The position numbers were made by a program, and so were the translations under genes. The notes beneath the pieces are model-generated. The model saw only the letters and a list, made by a program, of their open reading frames with translations, did not search any database and was not told where the DNA came from. Below, piece after piece: positions 57,919-64,000 of a DNA stretch of 64,000 nt. Position 1 is the stretch's first letter. The number at the start of each line of letters is the position of its first letter. The DNA comes from Clostridia bacterium. GTDB taxonomy: Bacteria > Bacillota > Clostridia > Oscillospirales > Acutalibacteraceae. Location of the stretch: NCBI GenBank assembly GCA_017430535.1, contig JAFRMR010000013.1, forward strand, positions 248,001 to 312,000, given 5' to 3'.

Positions 57919-58518
57919 ATGAGAATAATAAAACCCGGTGAAAAGCTCCCCAAAAAAGAGCTCAGGGAATATGCCGAAATCGCAGGCAGAGCTTATGTGA
58001 ATGACCCGGTGCACACCTACGCCACAAAGAGTCCGGAAAGGCGCAAAAGGTTTGTTTACCACTTTATGATGGAGCGGCTCAACACCTCAAACGGCGAGGA
58101 TTATATATTCATCGATGATGAAAACAAGGGTATGTGTGTGTGGCGCAAGGCCCATAATGAATACGGTGTTATTGACTTCCTCAAATGCCCGGACTGGCTC
58201 TATCTTTACTGGTTCTGGCCCAATACCCTTCGCACCCTTAAGGCCTACAGCAGCCTTGATGTGAAAGTGTTTGACGAAAACACCTATATCATTTCCCCGG
58301 TGTTTGTTGCCCCCGAGTGCCAGGGCAGGGGAACCGCCACAAATCTCATAAAGGCCGGTATGGATTACCTTGCCCCTCAGGGCTGCAAATTTGGCCTTGA
58401 GGCCCAGGATGAAAAAAATGTGGAGTTTTACAGAAAACTGGGTTTCGAAGTGATTGATACCTGCAAATGCAAAGGGATTGATATAACCCATTACTATATG
58501 GTGTATAATCCGGAATAA
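57919..58518 (+). CDS. GNAT-family N-acetyltransferase
   Basis: 199 residues behind CGGAGG. The acetyl-CoA loop is VAPECQGRGTATNLIKAG (about 134-151), followed by LEAQDEKNVEFYRKLGFEVI. Substrate unknown; the long N-terminal half with YVNDPVHTYATKSPERRKRF resembles GNATs of the uncharacterised YkkB type. Monocistronic. Confidence 0.88.
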   Translation: MRIIKPGEKLPKKELREYAEIAGRAYVNDPVHTYATKSPERRKRFVYHFMMERLNTSNGEDYIFIDDENKGMCVWRKAHNEYGVIDFLKCPDWLYLYWFWPNTLRTLKAYSSLDVKVFDENTYIISPVFVAPECQGRGTATNLIKAGMDYLAPQGCKFGLEAQDEKNVEFYRKLGFEVIDTCKCKGIDITHYYMVYNPE

Positions 58519-58698
58519 TGTCAATTATTATTCTTTATAATGTTCTGCAAACTAATTGTTGAAAAATAAGTATAAATAAGTATAAATTAGAATATAATAC
58601 AGAAAATGTATGAACTGCGTTCTGTATTGTATTCTTTTTATTTATATGATAACCTACTACCATTATTGCGCCCTGGCGCAGAAAAGGGGAATTAATAT

Positions 58699-60189
58699 AT
58701 GGTTACAACCAAATTACTGGCATTTATCCTTTATTTCGCTTTCGTAGTCGGAATCGGAATATACTTCTTCATTAAGTCAAAAAGCGGCGGCGAAAAGGAA
58801 TACTTCCTCGGCGGCCGTTCCATAGGCCCCTGGGTAGCGGCTATGAGCGCCCAGGCCTCTGATATGAGCGGCTGGCTTCTTATGGGCTTCCCGGGCAGCA
58901 TTCTTGCCTTCGGTATGGGCAAGGTGTGGATCGGTCTCGGCCTTGCTCTGGGTACTGCAGCCAACTGGATTTTCGTTGCAAAGCGTCTTCGCAATTTTTC
59001 CATTGCCGCCAACGATTCCATCACACTGCCTCAGTATCTTTCAAACCGCTTCCTTTCCAAGGGCAAAGCTCTGCAGATAATCTGCGCAATCATTTTCCTT
59101 GTATGCTTTACCGTTTATGTTGCCTCCAGCTTCTCGGCAGGTGCAAAAGTTGTTACAAGCGTTCTGCCTCAGGTAAGCACATCAACCGCTCTTATTATCT
59201 TTGCGGTAATTATTATTGCTTACACCTTCCTCGGCGGTTTCAAGGCAGTTTGCTGGACTGACTTTTTCCAGGGTCTTATGATGCTTGTTGCAATCCTTGC
59301 TGTGCCCTTCATCATCCTCTTTGCAAAAGAGTATGACTGGTCCAAGGTTATCGCCGGCTACACCATGGCAGACGGCACCGTAAGCACCTTCAACGCAAAT
59401 CCCTTCTCCGCAAGCTGGCAGGATATAGTTTCCGGCCTCGGCTGGGGTCTCGGCTACTTCGGTATGCCCCACATTCTTGTAAGGTTTATGTCCATCAAGG
59501 ATTCAAAAGTTGTAAAGAAATCCGCAACCATCGGTATTATCTGGGTTGTTCTTTCACTGGGCGCAGCAATTGCCATCGGCATTCTCGGCAGGTCCCTTTA
59601 TGCCGAAGAGCTTCTTGCAAACGGCGCACAGGAAAAGATATTCATCTTCTGCACAAATCTTTTCCCGCCCTTCATCGGCGGCCTGCTGCTCTCAGCAATT
59701 ATAGCCGCGGCAATGAGCACTGCGGATTCACAGCTCCTTGTTGCTTCCTCATCCTTCACCAGCGATATTTACAAGCCTGTTATCAGAAAAGAAGCTTCCG
59801 ATAAAGAAATGCTCTGGGTCGGCAGACTGCTTGTTTTCGTTATTGCCATAGTTGCTTATTTCATCGCCAGCAGCAAATCCGAAGCTGCCAGCGGTATTAT
59901 GGATATGGTTGAAAACGCCTGGGGCGGTTTCGGCGCCTCCTTCGGCCCAGTTATCATCCTCTCCCTTTTCTGGAAACGGCTCACTTACAAAGGCGCTGTT
60001 GCCGGTGTTCTGGGCGGAGCAATAGTTGATATTCTCTGGCTCCTTCTTCTCAGCGGCAAAACCGGTGTTTACGAAATCGTGCCCGGTTTCATCGCAGGCG
60101 TAATCTGCGCAGTTGCCGTAAGCCTTATTGATAAAGAGCCCTCGGACGAAGTCAAGGCAATGTTTGATAAAGCCTCATCCGCAGAGTAA
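58699..60189 (+). CDS. putP: Sodium:solute symporter, proline permease type
   Basis: 496 residues with about 13 membrane helices. SSS-family signatures: EYFLGGRSIGPWVAAMSAQASDMSGWLLMG, GGFKAVCWTDFFQGLMML, SAIIAAAMSTADSQLLVASS (motif split for length; residues about 33-62, 180-197, 330-349). Matches the Na+/proline symporter group; relatives carry other amino acids, so the symbol is provisional. The 180-bp upstream region has a TATAAT (58593-58598), a 12-bp direct repeat and a hairpin ATACAGAA / TTCTGTAT with a T-run. Confidence 0.9.
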   Translation: MVTTKLLAFILYFAFVVGIGIYFFIKSKSGGEKEYFLGGRSIGPWVAAMSAQASDMSGWLLMGFPGSILAFGMGKVWIGLGLALGTAANWIFVAKRLRNFSIAANDSITLPQYLSNRFLSKGKALQIICAIIFLVCFTVYVASSFSAGAKVVTSVLPQVSTSTALIIFAVIIIAYTFLGGFKAVCWTDFFQGLMMLVAILAVPFIILFAKEYDWSKVIAGYTMADGTVSTFNANPFSASWQDIVSGLGWGLGYFGMPHILVRFMSIKDSKVVKKSATIGIIWVVLSLGAAIAIGILGRSLYAEELLANGAQEKIFIFCTNLFPPFIGGLLLSAIIAAAMSTADSQLLVASSSFTSDIYKPVIRKEASDKEMLWVGRLLVFVIAIVAYFIASSKSEAASGIMDMVENAWGGFGASFGPVIILSLFWKRLTYKGAVAGVLGGAIVDILWLLLLSGKTGVYEIVPGFIAGVICAVAVSLIDKEPSDEVKAMFDKASSAE

Positions 60190-60210
60190 TAATACACAAG
60201 GAGTAATACT

Positions 60211-60882
60211 ATGAAATACGAAATCAAAGGCGGAAATCTCCCCTATGTTGAGCTTACCCTTGAAAACGGCGAGGGTATCAAGTGCCAGAACGGCGCAATG
60301 AGCTGGAAAACCCCCAATATGCAGATGAAAACCTCCGGGGGCGGTCTGGGCAAGATTTTCAGCAAAGCCATCACAGGCGAAGCTATGTTTCACAATGAGT
60401 ATTCCGCAGTGGGCGGTCAGGGCCTCATCGCTTTCTCCTCAAGCTTTCCCGGCAATATAATGGCTGTTGAGGTTACCCCCGGCAAAGAAATAGTTTGTCA
60501 GAAGTCCGCATTTCTTGCCGCCACAAGCGGAGTTGAAATCGGTATATTCTTCCATAAGAAACTGGGCGCCGGCTTTTTCGGCGGCGAGGGTTTCATTATG
60601 CAGAAGCTTTCCGGAACCGGCCTTGCTTTTCTTGAAATCGACGGCTCGGCAGAGACCAAAGTTCTCGGCCCCGGCGAGCAGCTTATTGTTGATACCGGAT
60701 ATCTTGCAATGATGGATTCCACCTGCTCCATGGATATCACAGCCGTAGGCGGAATCAAAAACAGCCTGCTGGGCGGCGAGGGCTTCTTCAATACCGTGGT
60801 AACAGGTCCGGGCAAAATAGTTCTTCAGTCAATGCCCGCCTCAAAGCTGGCAAGCCTTATTTCCATTCCGTCATCAAACTGA
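60211..60882 (+). CDS. TIGR00266/AIM24 family protein
   Basis: 223 residues. MKYEIKGGNLPYVELTLENGEGI, AMSWKTPNMQMKTSGGG and GEGFIMQKLSGTGLAFLE with a closing GGEGFFNTVVTGPGKIVLQSMP are typical of this beta-prism family, related to mitochondrial AIM24. Function poorly known; sometimes linked to membrane stress. It follows the symporter gene by 22 bases with AAGGAG, so may be cotranscribed. Confidence 0.92.
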   Translation: MKYEIKGGNLPYVELTLENGEGIKCQNGAMSWKTPNMQMKTSGGGLGKIFSKAITGEAMFHNEYSAVGGQGLIAFSSSFPGNIMAVEVTPGKEIVCQKSAFLAATSGVEIGIFFHKKLGAGFFGGEGFIMQKLSGTGLAFLEIDGSAETKVLGPGEQLIVDTGYLAMMDSTCSMDITAVGGIKNSLLGGEGFFNTVVTGPGKIVLQSMPASKLASLISIPSSN

Positions 60883-60896
60883 AATCAATAAATAAA

Positions 60897-60932
60897 AATC
60901 CGCAGAGGTTTTGCCTCTGCGGATTATCTTTT
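60897..60932. terminator. Bidirectional terminator between AIM24-like and lipoprotein genes
   Basis: 12-bp perfect stem AATCCGCAGAGG / CCTCTGCGGATT with a TTTTG loop and T-rich flank on each side. Confidence 0.85.
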
Positions 60933-60937
60933 TGCAA

Positions 60938-61339
60938 TTATTTTGCCACCGGTGTAAAGTTTCTTCCCTCCATCTGGGAAAGGCCGGTGATTTTGCCGTT
61001 TTCATCTCTGGCAACGGTGAATTTATAGCTGTAATCGGCTCCGTCATAGGTGAGCTCAATCCTGTCGTTTTCTTCATCATAAGCCCAGGTGCCGGTGAAT
61101 TTGTTGCCGGAGTAGGTTTCGGTAAAGGTTTTTCCGTCCTTGCTGAATACCAGAGTGTTTGTTTCATCCTCTTCCACAAACTTTGTGCCCTTGAAGGCCT
61201 TGCTGTAATCGTCGGTGGGCTTGTACTTTTCAAATTTTTCTGTTTCTTCCTTGGTATCAACCTTGCTGTCAATCTTTGAGCAGGCCGCAAAGCTGAATAT
61301 CAGCATTAAAGCAAGAAGTATGGATATTGTTTTTTTCAT
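60938..61339 (-). CDS. Small lipoprotein, unknown function
   Basis: 133 residues behind GGAGGAAAA. Signal peptide ends in FAACS, a lipobox, so Cys20 is probably lipidated. The remainder is an acidic linker then strand-rich sequence (TNTLVFSKDGKTFTETYSGNK, split as positions about 61-81; TGTWAYDEENDRIELTY) like small beta-barrel lipoproteins of the DUF5640/lipocalin-like type common in gut Clostridia. Starts 15 bases after the gene at 61355-61717 and is probably cotranscribed with it. Confidence 0.8.
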   Translation of the reverse strand: MKKTISILLALMLIFSFAACSKIDSKVDTKEETEKFEKYKPTDDYSKAFKGTKFVEEDETNTLVFSKDGKTFTETYSGNKFTGTWAYDEENDRIELTYDGADYSYKFTVARDENGKITGLSQMEGRNFTPVAK

Positions 61340-61354
61340 AAGTTTTCCTCCGTA

Positions 61355-61717
61355 TCACAGGGTAAAATTCAGGCCCGAGTTTTTTATGAGAGCGTAAAAG
61401 TCAAAATCAAGGGGCCCGTAGCACTCAAGATCTTCGCCGGGGTGTATTATAAAGCTGTAGGGGCAGTATCCTGAACTCTCTCCGATTTCAATGGAGGTTA
61501 ATTTCAGGTTGCCCAGGGTTTCTTCAAAAACAGCAAGGTCCGCGCACCTTGCGGCAGGCAGCCGGTGCTCACCGAAAGGTGAAACAGCCACAACAGATGC
61601 CTTGCTGAAGGCGGATATAAGAGCAAATGCAACTTCGCCGCTGCTAAGATCCTGAAGCGAAAAGGTGACTATCCGTCTGTTTTTGCCTTCCAGGCTTTTG
61701 TCACATACCAGTTTCAT
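61355..61717 (-). CDS. Hypothetical protein
   Basis: ATG 61717 behind AAAGAGGGATG gives 120 residues; an upstream in-frame start lacks a site. The protein is soluble, without signal peptide or obvious motif; three cysteines. Not recognised. Promoter-like sequence upstream on this strand: TTGATA, 17-bp spacer, TTAAAT. Next gene is the small lipoprotein. Confidence 0.6.
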   Translation of the reverse strand: MKLVCDKSLEGKNRRIVTFSLQDLSSGEVAFALISAFSKASVVAVSPFGEHRLPAARCADLAVFEETLGNLKLTSIEIGESSGYCPYSFIIHPGEDLECYGPLDFDFYALIKNSGLNFTL

Positions 61718-61781
61718 AAAACATCCCTCTTTGATATTTAACCACAAAACCGTGAATTTATCAAGATGTATTTGCCGGCAC

Positions 61782-61810
61782 TTGAAAAAAACAGTCCCCT
61801 GTGATATTAT
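61782..61810 (+). promoter_or_regulatory. Promoter of the esterase/flavodoxin pair
   Basis: -35 TTGAAA (61782-61787), 17-bp spacer, -10 TATTAT (61805-61810). Confidence 0.55.
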
Positions 61811-61855
61811 ATTATTTGTTACATTTATTAAAATCTGTTCACCGGAGGAGAGAAA

Positions 61856-62947
61856 ATGAAAAAGCTTTTATGTTTATTTATGGCAACAGTTATGCTTCTC
61901 GGCTGCTTCGGCATCAATGCCTTTGCCAAGGCGGAGCCGGACTGGATTCTTGAGCTTGCCGAAAAGTTTAAAGACGGTGTCGGCCCCGAAGTCAACGGCA
62001 TTAAAATTGACTATGTCAGCTATACCCCAGAAAAGCTGAAAAGCGGAGTAAAGTATCCTCTTGTCATCCTTATCCACGGTATGGGCCAGGGCGGCAAAGA
62101 GAGGGAACAGATTGTAAATAACAACTTCCCCGCCTTTGCAGGCAAAGAGATGCAGTCCCGCTTCACAAACGGCGGCGCCTATATATTTATCCCCAGGTCC
62201 GATGAATCAAAAAACCCCACAGGCACCTGGAGCAACGATGAGGTTGAGCCCCTTTATGAGGCAATTCAGCAGTTCATTTTCGCCAACAGATCCCATATTG
62301 ATACCACCCGTATCTATATCGGCGGTTATTCAATGGGCGGCAAAATGACAATCAAGATGATATCCACTTATCGCAAAATGTTTGCGGCTGCTTTCCCCAT
62401 GTGCCCCGCATATATCCCCAGCGATGCCCAGCTTGAAGAGGTTGCGGATATGCCTATCTGGCTCTCCTGCTCAAAGTATGATATTCTTGCGGGCTACTAT
62501 GTTTACGGCAAGGATATCTGGGAGCAGATATGCCGCATTACAAAGGTTCCCGGCAACTGCAGAATGTCCCTTTTAGGTAAGGTCTGCTTCCCGGACGGCA
62601 CTAAAACCGACAGCAACCATCATGTTTGGTTTGCTTCTTCAAATGATATGTTCGCTCAGGACGGCGGCGATTACCCCAATATGGTTACCACCGATGCAAA
62701 GGGCAATGAGGTTAAGCTTGTTTACCCCAATGGCCTTATTTCCTGGCTTTGCAGTTTCACATCCTCGTACAGTGGCGGAGATGTTGAAAAGACAAATCTT
62801 GTTGAAGAAAACGATTCCACCGTACTGGATATGGGCAAAAGAATGATCAAGGCCATTAAGTTTATGCTCAGGGATACCCTTAAGGCCTTCAATGAATCCC
62901 ATTTCGGCAATATTGATTTAAAAGCCGGCCTTGATTGGAGCAAATAA
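61856..62947 (+). CDS. Secreted alpha/beta-hydrolase esterase (PHB-depolymerase-like)
   Basis: 363 residues behind CGGAGGAG. Signal peptide (1 to about 25). Hydrolase features: VILIHGMGQGGKERE with the oxyanion region, nucleophile elbow GGYSMGGKM, and candidate Asp in WLSCSKYDILAG and His in NHHVWFAS. The layout resembles feruloyl/PHB-depolymerase-type esterases that act on plant or polyester esters outside the cell. Its stop codon abuts the ATG of the flavodoxin gene. Confidence 0.85.
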   Translation: MKKLLCLFMATVMLLGCFGINAFAKAEPDWILELAEKFKDGVGPEVNGIKIDYVSYTPEKLKSGVKYPLVILIHGMGQGGKEREQIVNNNFPAFAGKEMQSRFTNGGAYIFIPRSDESKNPTGTWSNDEVEPLYEAIQQFIFANRSHIDTTRIYIGGYSMGGKMTIKMISTYRKMFAAAFPMCPAYIPSDAQLEEVADMPIWLSCSKYDILAGYYVYGKDIWEQICRITKVPGNCRMSLLGKVCFPDGTKTDSNHHVWFASSNDMFAQDGGDYPNMVTTDAKGNEVKLVYPNGLISWLCSFTSSYSGGDVEKTNLVEENDSTVLDMGKRMIKAIKFMLRDTLKAFNESHFGNIDLKAGLDWSK

Positions 62948-63424
62948 ATGAAACCCATTGTTGTTTATTTTTCCCAGTCCGGCAATACCGAAAGCCTTGC
63001 GTGCAGGATTTCGGATGACCTGGGCTGCGAAAGTTATAAAATTGAGGCGGTAAATGATTACGGCAGTTATGTAAAAGCCCTTTTTAAGTTTACCGCCGAA
63101 AAAATCACCCGTGCTAAATCTTATTATGCCAATATACTGCCCGATTTAAGCGGATATGATATGATTATTCTCGGATTTCCTCTCTGGGCCTCTGCGCCCC
63201 CGCCTTTTGTAACGGAGTTTATAAGAAATTGCGGCGCCGACGGTAAAATGATTATTCCCTTCTCTACATCCGGTTCCTCATCAATAAGCGCCGCGGTGCC
63301 CAAACTGAGGAAAGAGCTGGGCAATTCAAAAATACTTTATCCCTTTAATTTCAGCAGAGTGTCAAAGGATGACTATGACAGCTGGATGAGGGTTGTCAGA
63401 ACAATTATTTCTGAGGAGGAATAG
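62948..63424 (+). CDS. Flavodoxin
   Basis: 158 residues. FMN phosphate loop VVYFSQSGNTESLACRI (about 4-20), then the isoalloxazine-binding segment ILGFPLWASAPPP and FSTSGSSSISAA near the C-terminus. Single-electron carrier that can replace ferredoxin under iron shortage. Starts directly at the stop of the esterase gene, an odd pairing without obvious functional link. Confidence 0.93.
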   Translation: MKPIVVYFSQSGNTESLACRISDDLGCESYKIEAVNDYGSYVKALFKFTAEKITRAKSYYANILPDLSGYDMIILGFPLWASAPPPFVTEFIRNCGADGKMIIPFSTSGSSSISAAVPKLRKELGNSKILYPFNFSRVSKDDYDSWMRVVRTIISEEE

Positions 63425-63430
63425 GTTGTT

Positions 63431-64000
63431 ATGAAAAGAACAATCAGTATTTTGCTTGTGATTCTGCTGGCTTTCGGCTCATCGGGCATTATAGCACATG
63501 CTCTGGTTAACAGCGGAGATGAAGGCGATTTGAGCGAAGATGCAGGCGTAATTGCCGAAATTCCGGAGGAAAGAACCTTCGCTTACCGCGGCACAAACAG
63601 TGATACCGATACCCCGAACCCGGATGATAATCCTGATCCCGATAATCCTGATCCCGATGCCCCGGATCCCGATGACCCGGACCCCGAAGACCCTACAGAC
63701 CCGGAAAATCCCGAAAACCCCGAAAATCCGGAAGAACCCACAAAACCTGCCGAACCCGAAAAACCAACAGAACCGGAAGAACCCGCAGAGCCCGCGAAAC
63801 CCGATGATCCGAACAGGTATGCGCAGGTTTACCTTCTGTCCTACTGGAACGGCTTTTCACCTCATATCTGCATTTATGTTGAAAATCTTACAGAGCATGA
63901 TATAAAAGTCGGCGCGTATACCTGCCCGAAGGGGCAGGGCGTATCAGTCGGTTCTTTAGGCTTCAGTGTGGCAGATGGCGACGGTGCCGGGGTTTATTAC
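63431..64000 (+). CDS. Exported protein with Pro/Asp/Glu-rich repeat (C-terminus cut by window edge)
   Basis: ATG 63431; the frame is open through base 64000 (190 codons seen). Signal peptide (1 to about 25), an acidic stretch, then about 70 residues of degenerate PDP/PEN/PEEP repeats (residues about 62-127; units such as NPDPDNPDPDAPDPDD and ENPENPEEPTKP), which look like a cell-wall-spanning stalk. A folded domain begins at about 128 (RYAQVYLLSYWNGFSPHICIY). Follows the flavodoxin gene by 6 bases but with a weak site. Family not recognised. Confidence 0.75.
   Translation, partial: MKRTISILLVILLAFGSSGIIAHALVNSGDEGDLSEDAGVIAEIPEERTFAYRGTNSDTDTPNPDDNPDPDNPDPDAPDPDDPDPEDPTDPENPENPENPEEPTKPAEPEKPTEPEEPAEPAKPDDPNRYAQVYLLSYWNGFSPHICIYVENLTEHDIKVGAYTCPKGQGVSVGSLGFSVADGDGAGVYY
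63590..63810 (+). repeat. Degenerate Pro/Asp/Glu-coding tandem repeats
   Basis: Short repeats of the type GATCCCGATAATCCTGATCCC, diverging into GAAAACCCCGAAAATCCG and GAACCCGCAGAGCCC. They encode the Pro/Asp then Pro/Glu stalk of the truncated exported protein. Length polymorphism between strains is likely. Confidence 0.75.

Noticed and set aside
63590-63810. Short repeats resembling a CRISPR-like or satellite array
   Set aside because: The repeats are in frame, of irregular length, without constant spacers, and encode a Pro/Asp/Glu stalk.

Overview
This window looks like a chromosomal segment of an anaerobic, gut-type Bacillota (class Clostridia). Genes are densely packed in short operons behind GGAGG-type ribosome binding sites and TTGACA/TATAAT promoters. 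The gene content fits fermentation: an Rnf complex, a membrane pyrophosphatase, an ATP-dependent PEP carboxykinase, indolepyruvate:ferredoxin oxidoreductase, FeoAB, and BspA-like leucine-rich-repeat surface proteins. The finer placement is an inference. I saw no rRNA, tRNA, CRISPR array, insertion sequence or prophage.

Layout. 1-1.3 kb: end of an LRR surface protein, then a divergent pair (small Cys-rich protein / XRE regulator) sharing TGCAC-GTGCA operators. 1.3-5.0 kb (minus): GH101/GH129-like glycosidase, a DAACS symporter with an extra N-terminal domain, and an anchored protein. 5.1-8.2 kb: LytTR regulator behind a leader with a terminator, and hppA. 8.3-10.7 kb: ECF sigma, its anchored partner, and a DUF4349 lipoprotein. 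10.7-12.9 kb (minus): SDR and a degenerate GH2-like protein. 13.0-19.2 kb: an aromatic 2-oxoacid operon (flavin reductase, thioesterase, iorA, iorB, phenylacetate-CoA ligase). 19.3-25.9 kb: exported propeller-like protein, nucleotidyltransferase, lipase, pckA, DUF3842, M20 peptidase.

26-38.4 kb is a metal region. A DtxR-family regulator is divergent from feoA-feoA-feoB-feoB-associated, followed by DUF3793, two MptD-like membrane proteins (one frameshifted), an ABC ATPase and large permease, two methyltransferases, a 57-residue acidic peptide, a ZIP transporter and an HMA protein. Five GTTAGC-type inverted repeats lie in front of the feo genes and the DUF3793 gene, so much of this block is probably iron-controlled. 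38.4-43.8 kb: GH4 glycosidase with a TetR regulator, a MraY-like transferase, and a Zn/Cd-type P-ATPase with an ArsR/SmtB repressor and its operator.

44.1-51.1 kb is one nine-gene operon: apbE, a NusG-II protein, a Gx-family membrane protein, and rnfCDGEAB. ApbE would flavinylate RnfD and RnfG. With hppA, the NhaC-family antiporter and the sodium:solute symporter this points to an ion-gradient economy. 51.4-51.56 kb encodes a strongly promoted, highly structured RNA that I cannot assign to a known family, ending in a UUCG-loop terminator just before a zinc-ribbon membrane protein. 52.8-55.7 kb: two exported surface proteins. 55.8-64 kb: NhaC-family antiporter, GNAT, sodium:solute symporter, AIM24-like protein, lipoprotein, esterase, flavodoxin, and the start of an exported Pro/Asp/Glu-rich protein cut by the window end.

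The items most worth a second look are the structured RNA at 51391-51559, the iron-box set, the frameshifted MptD-like gene, the small acidic peptide, and two genes whose only well-placed start codon is ATT.
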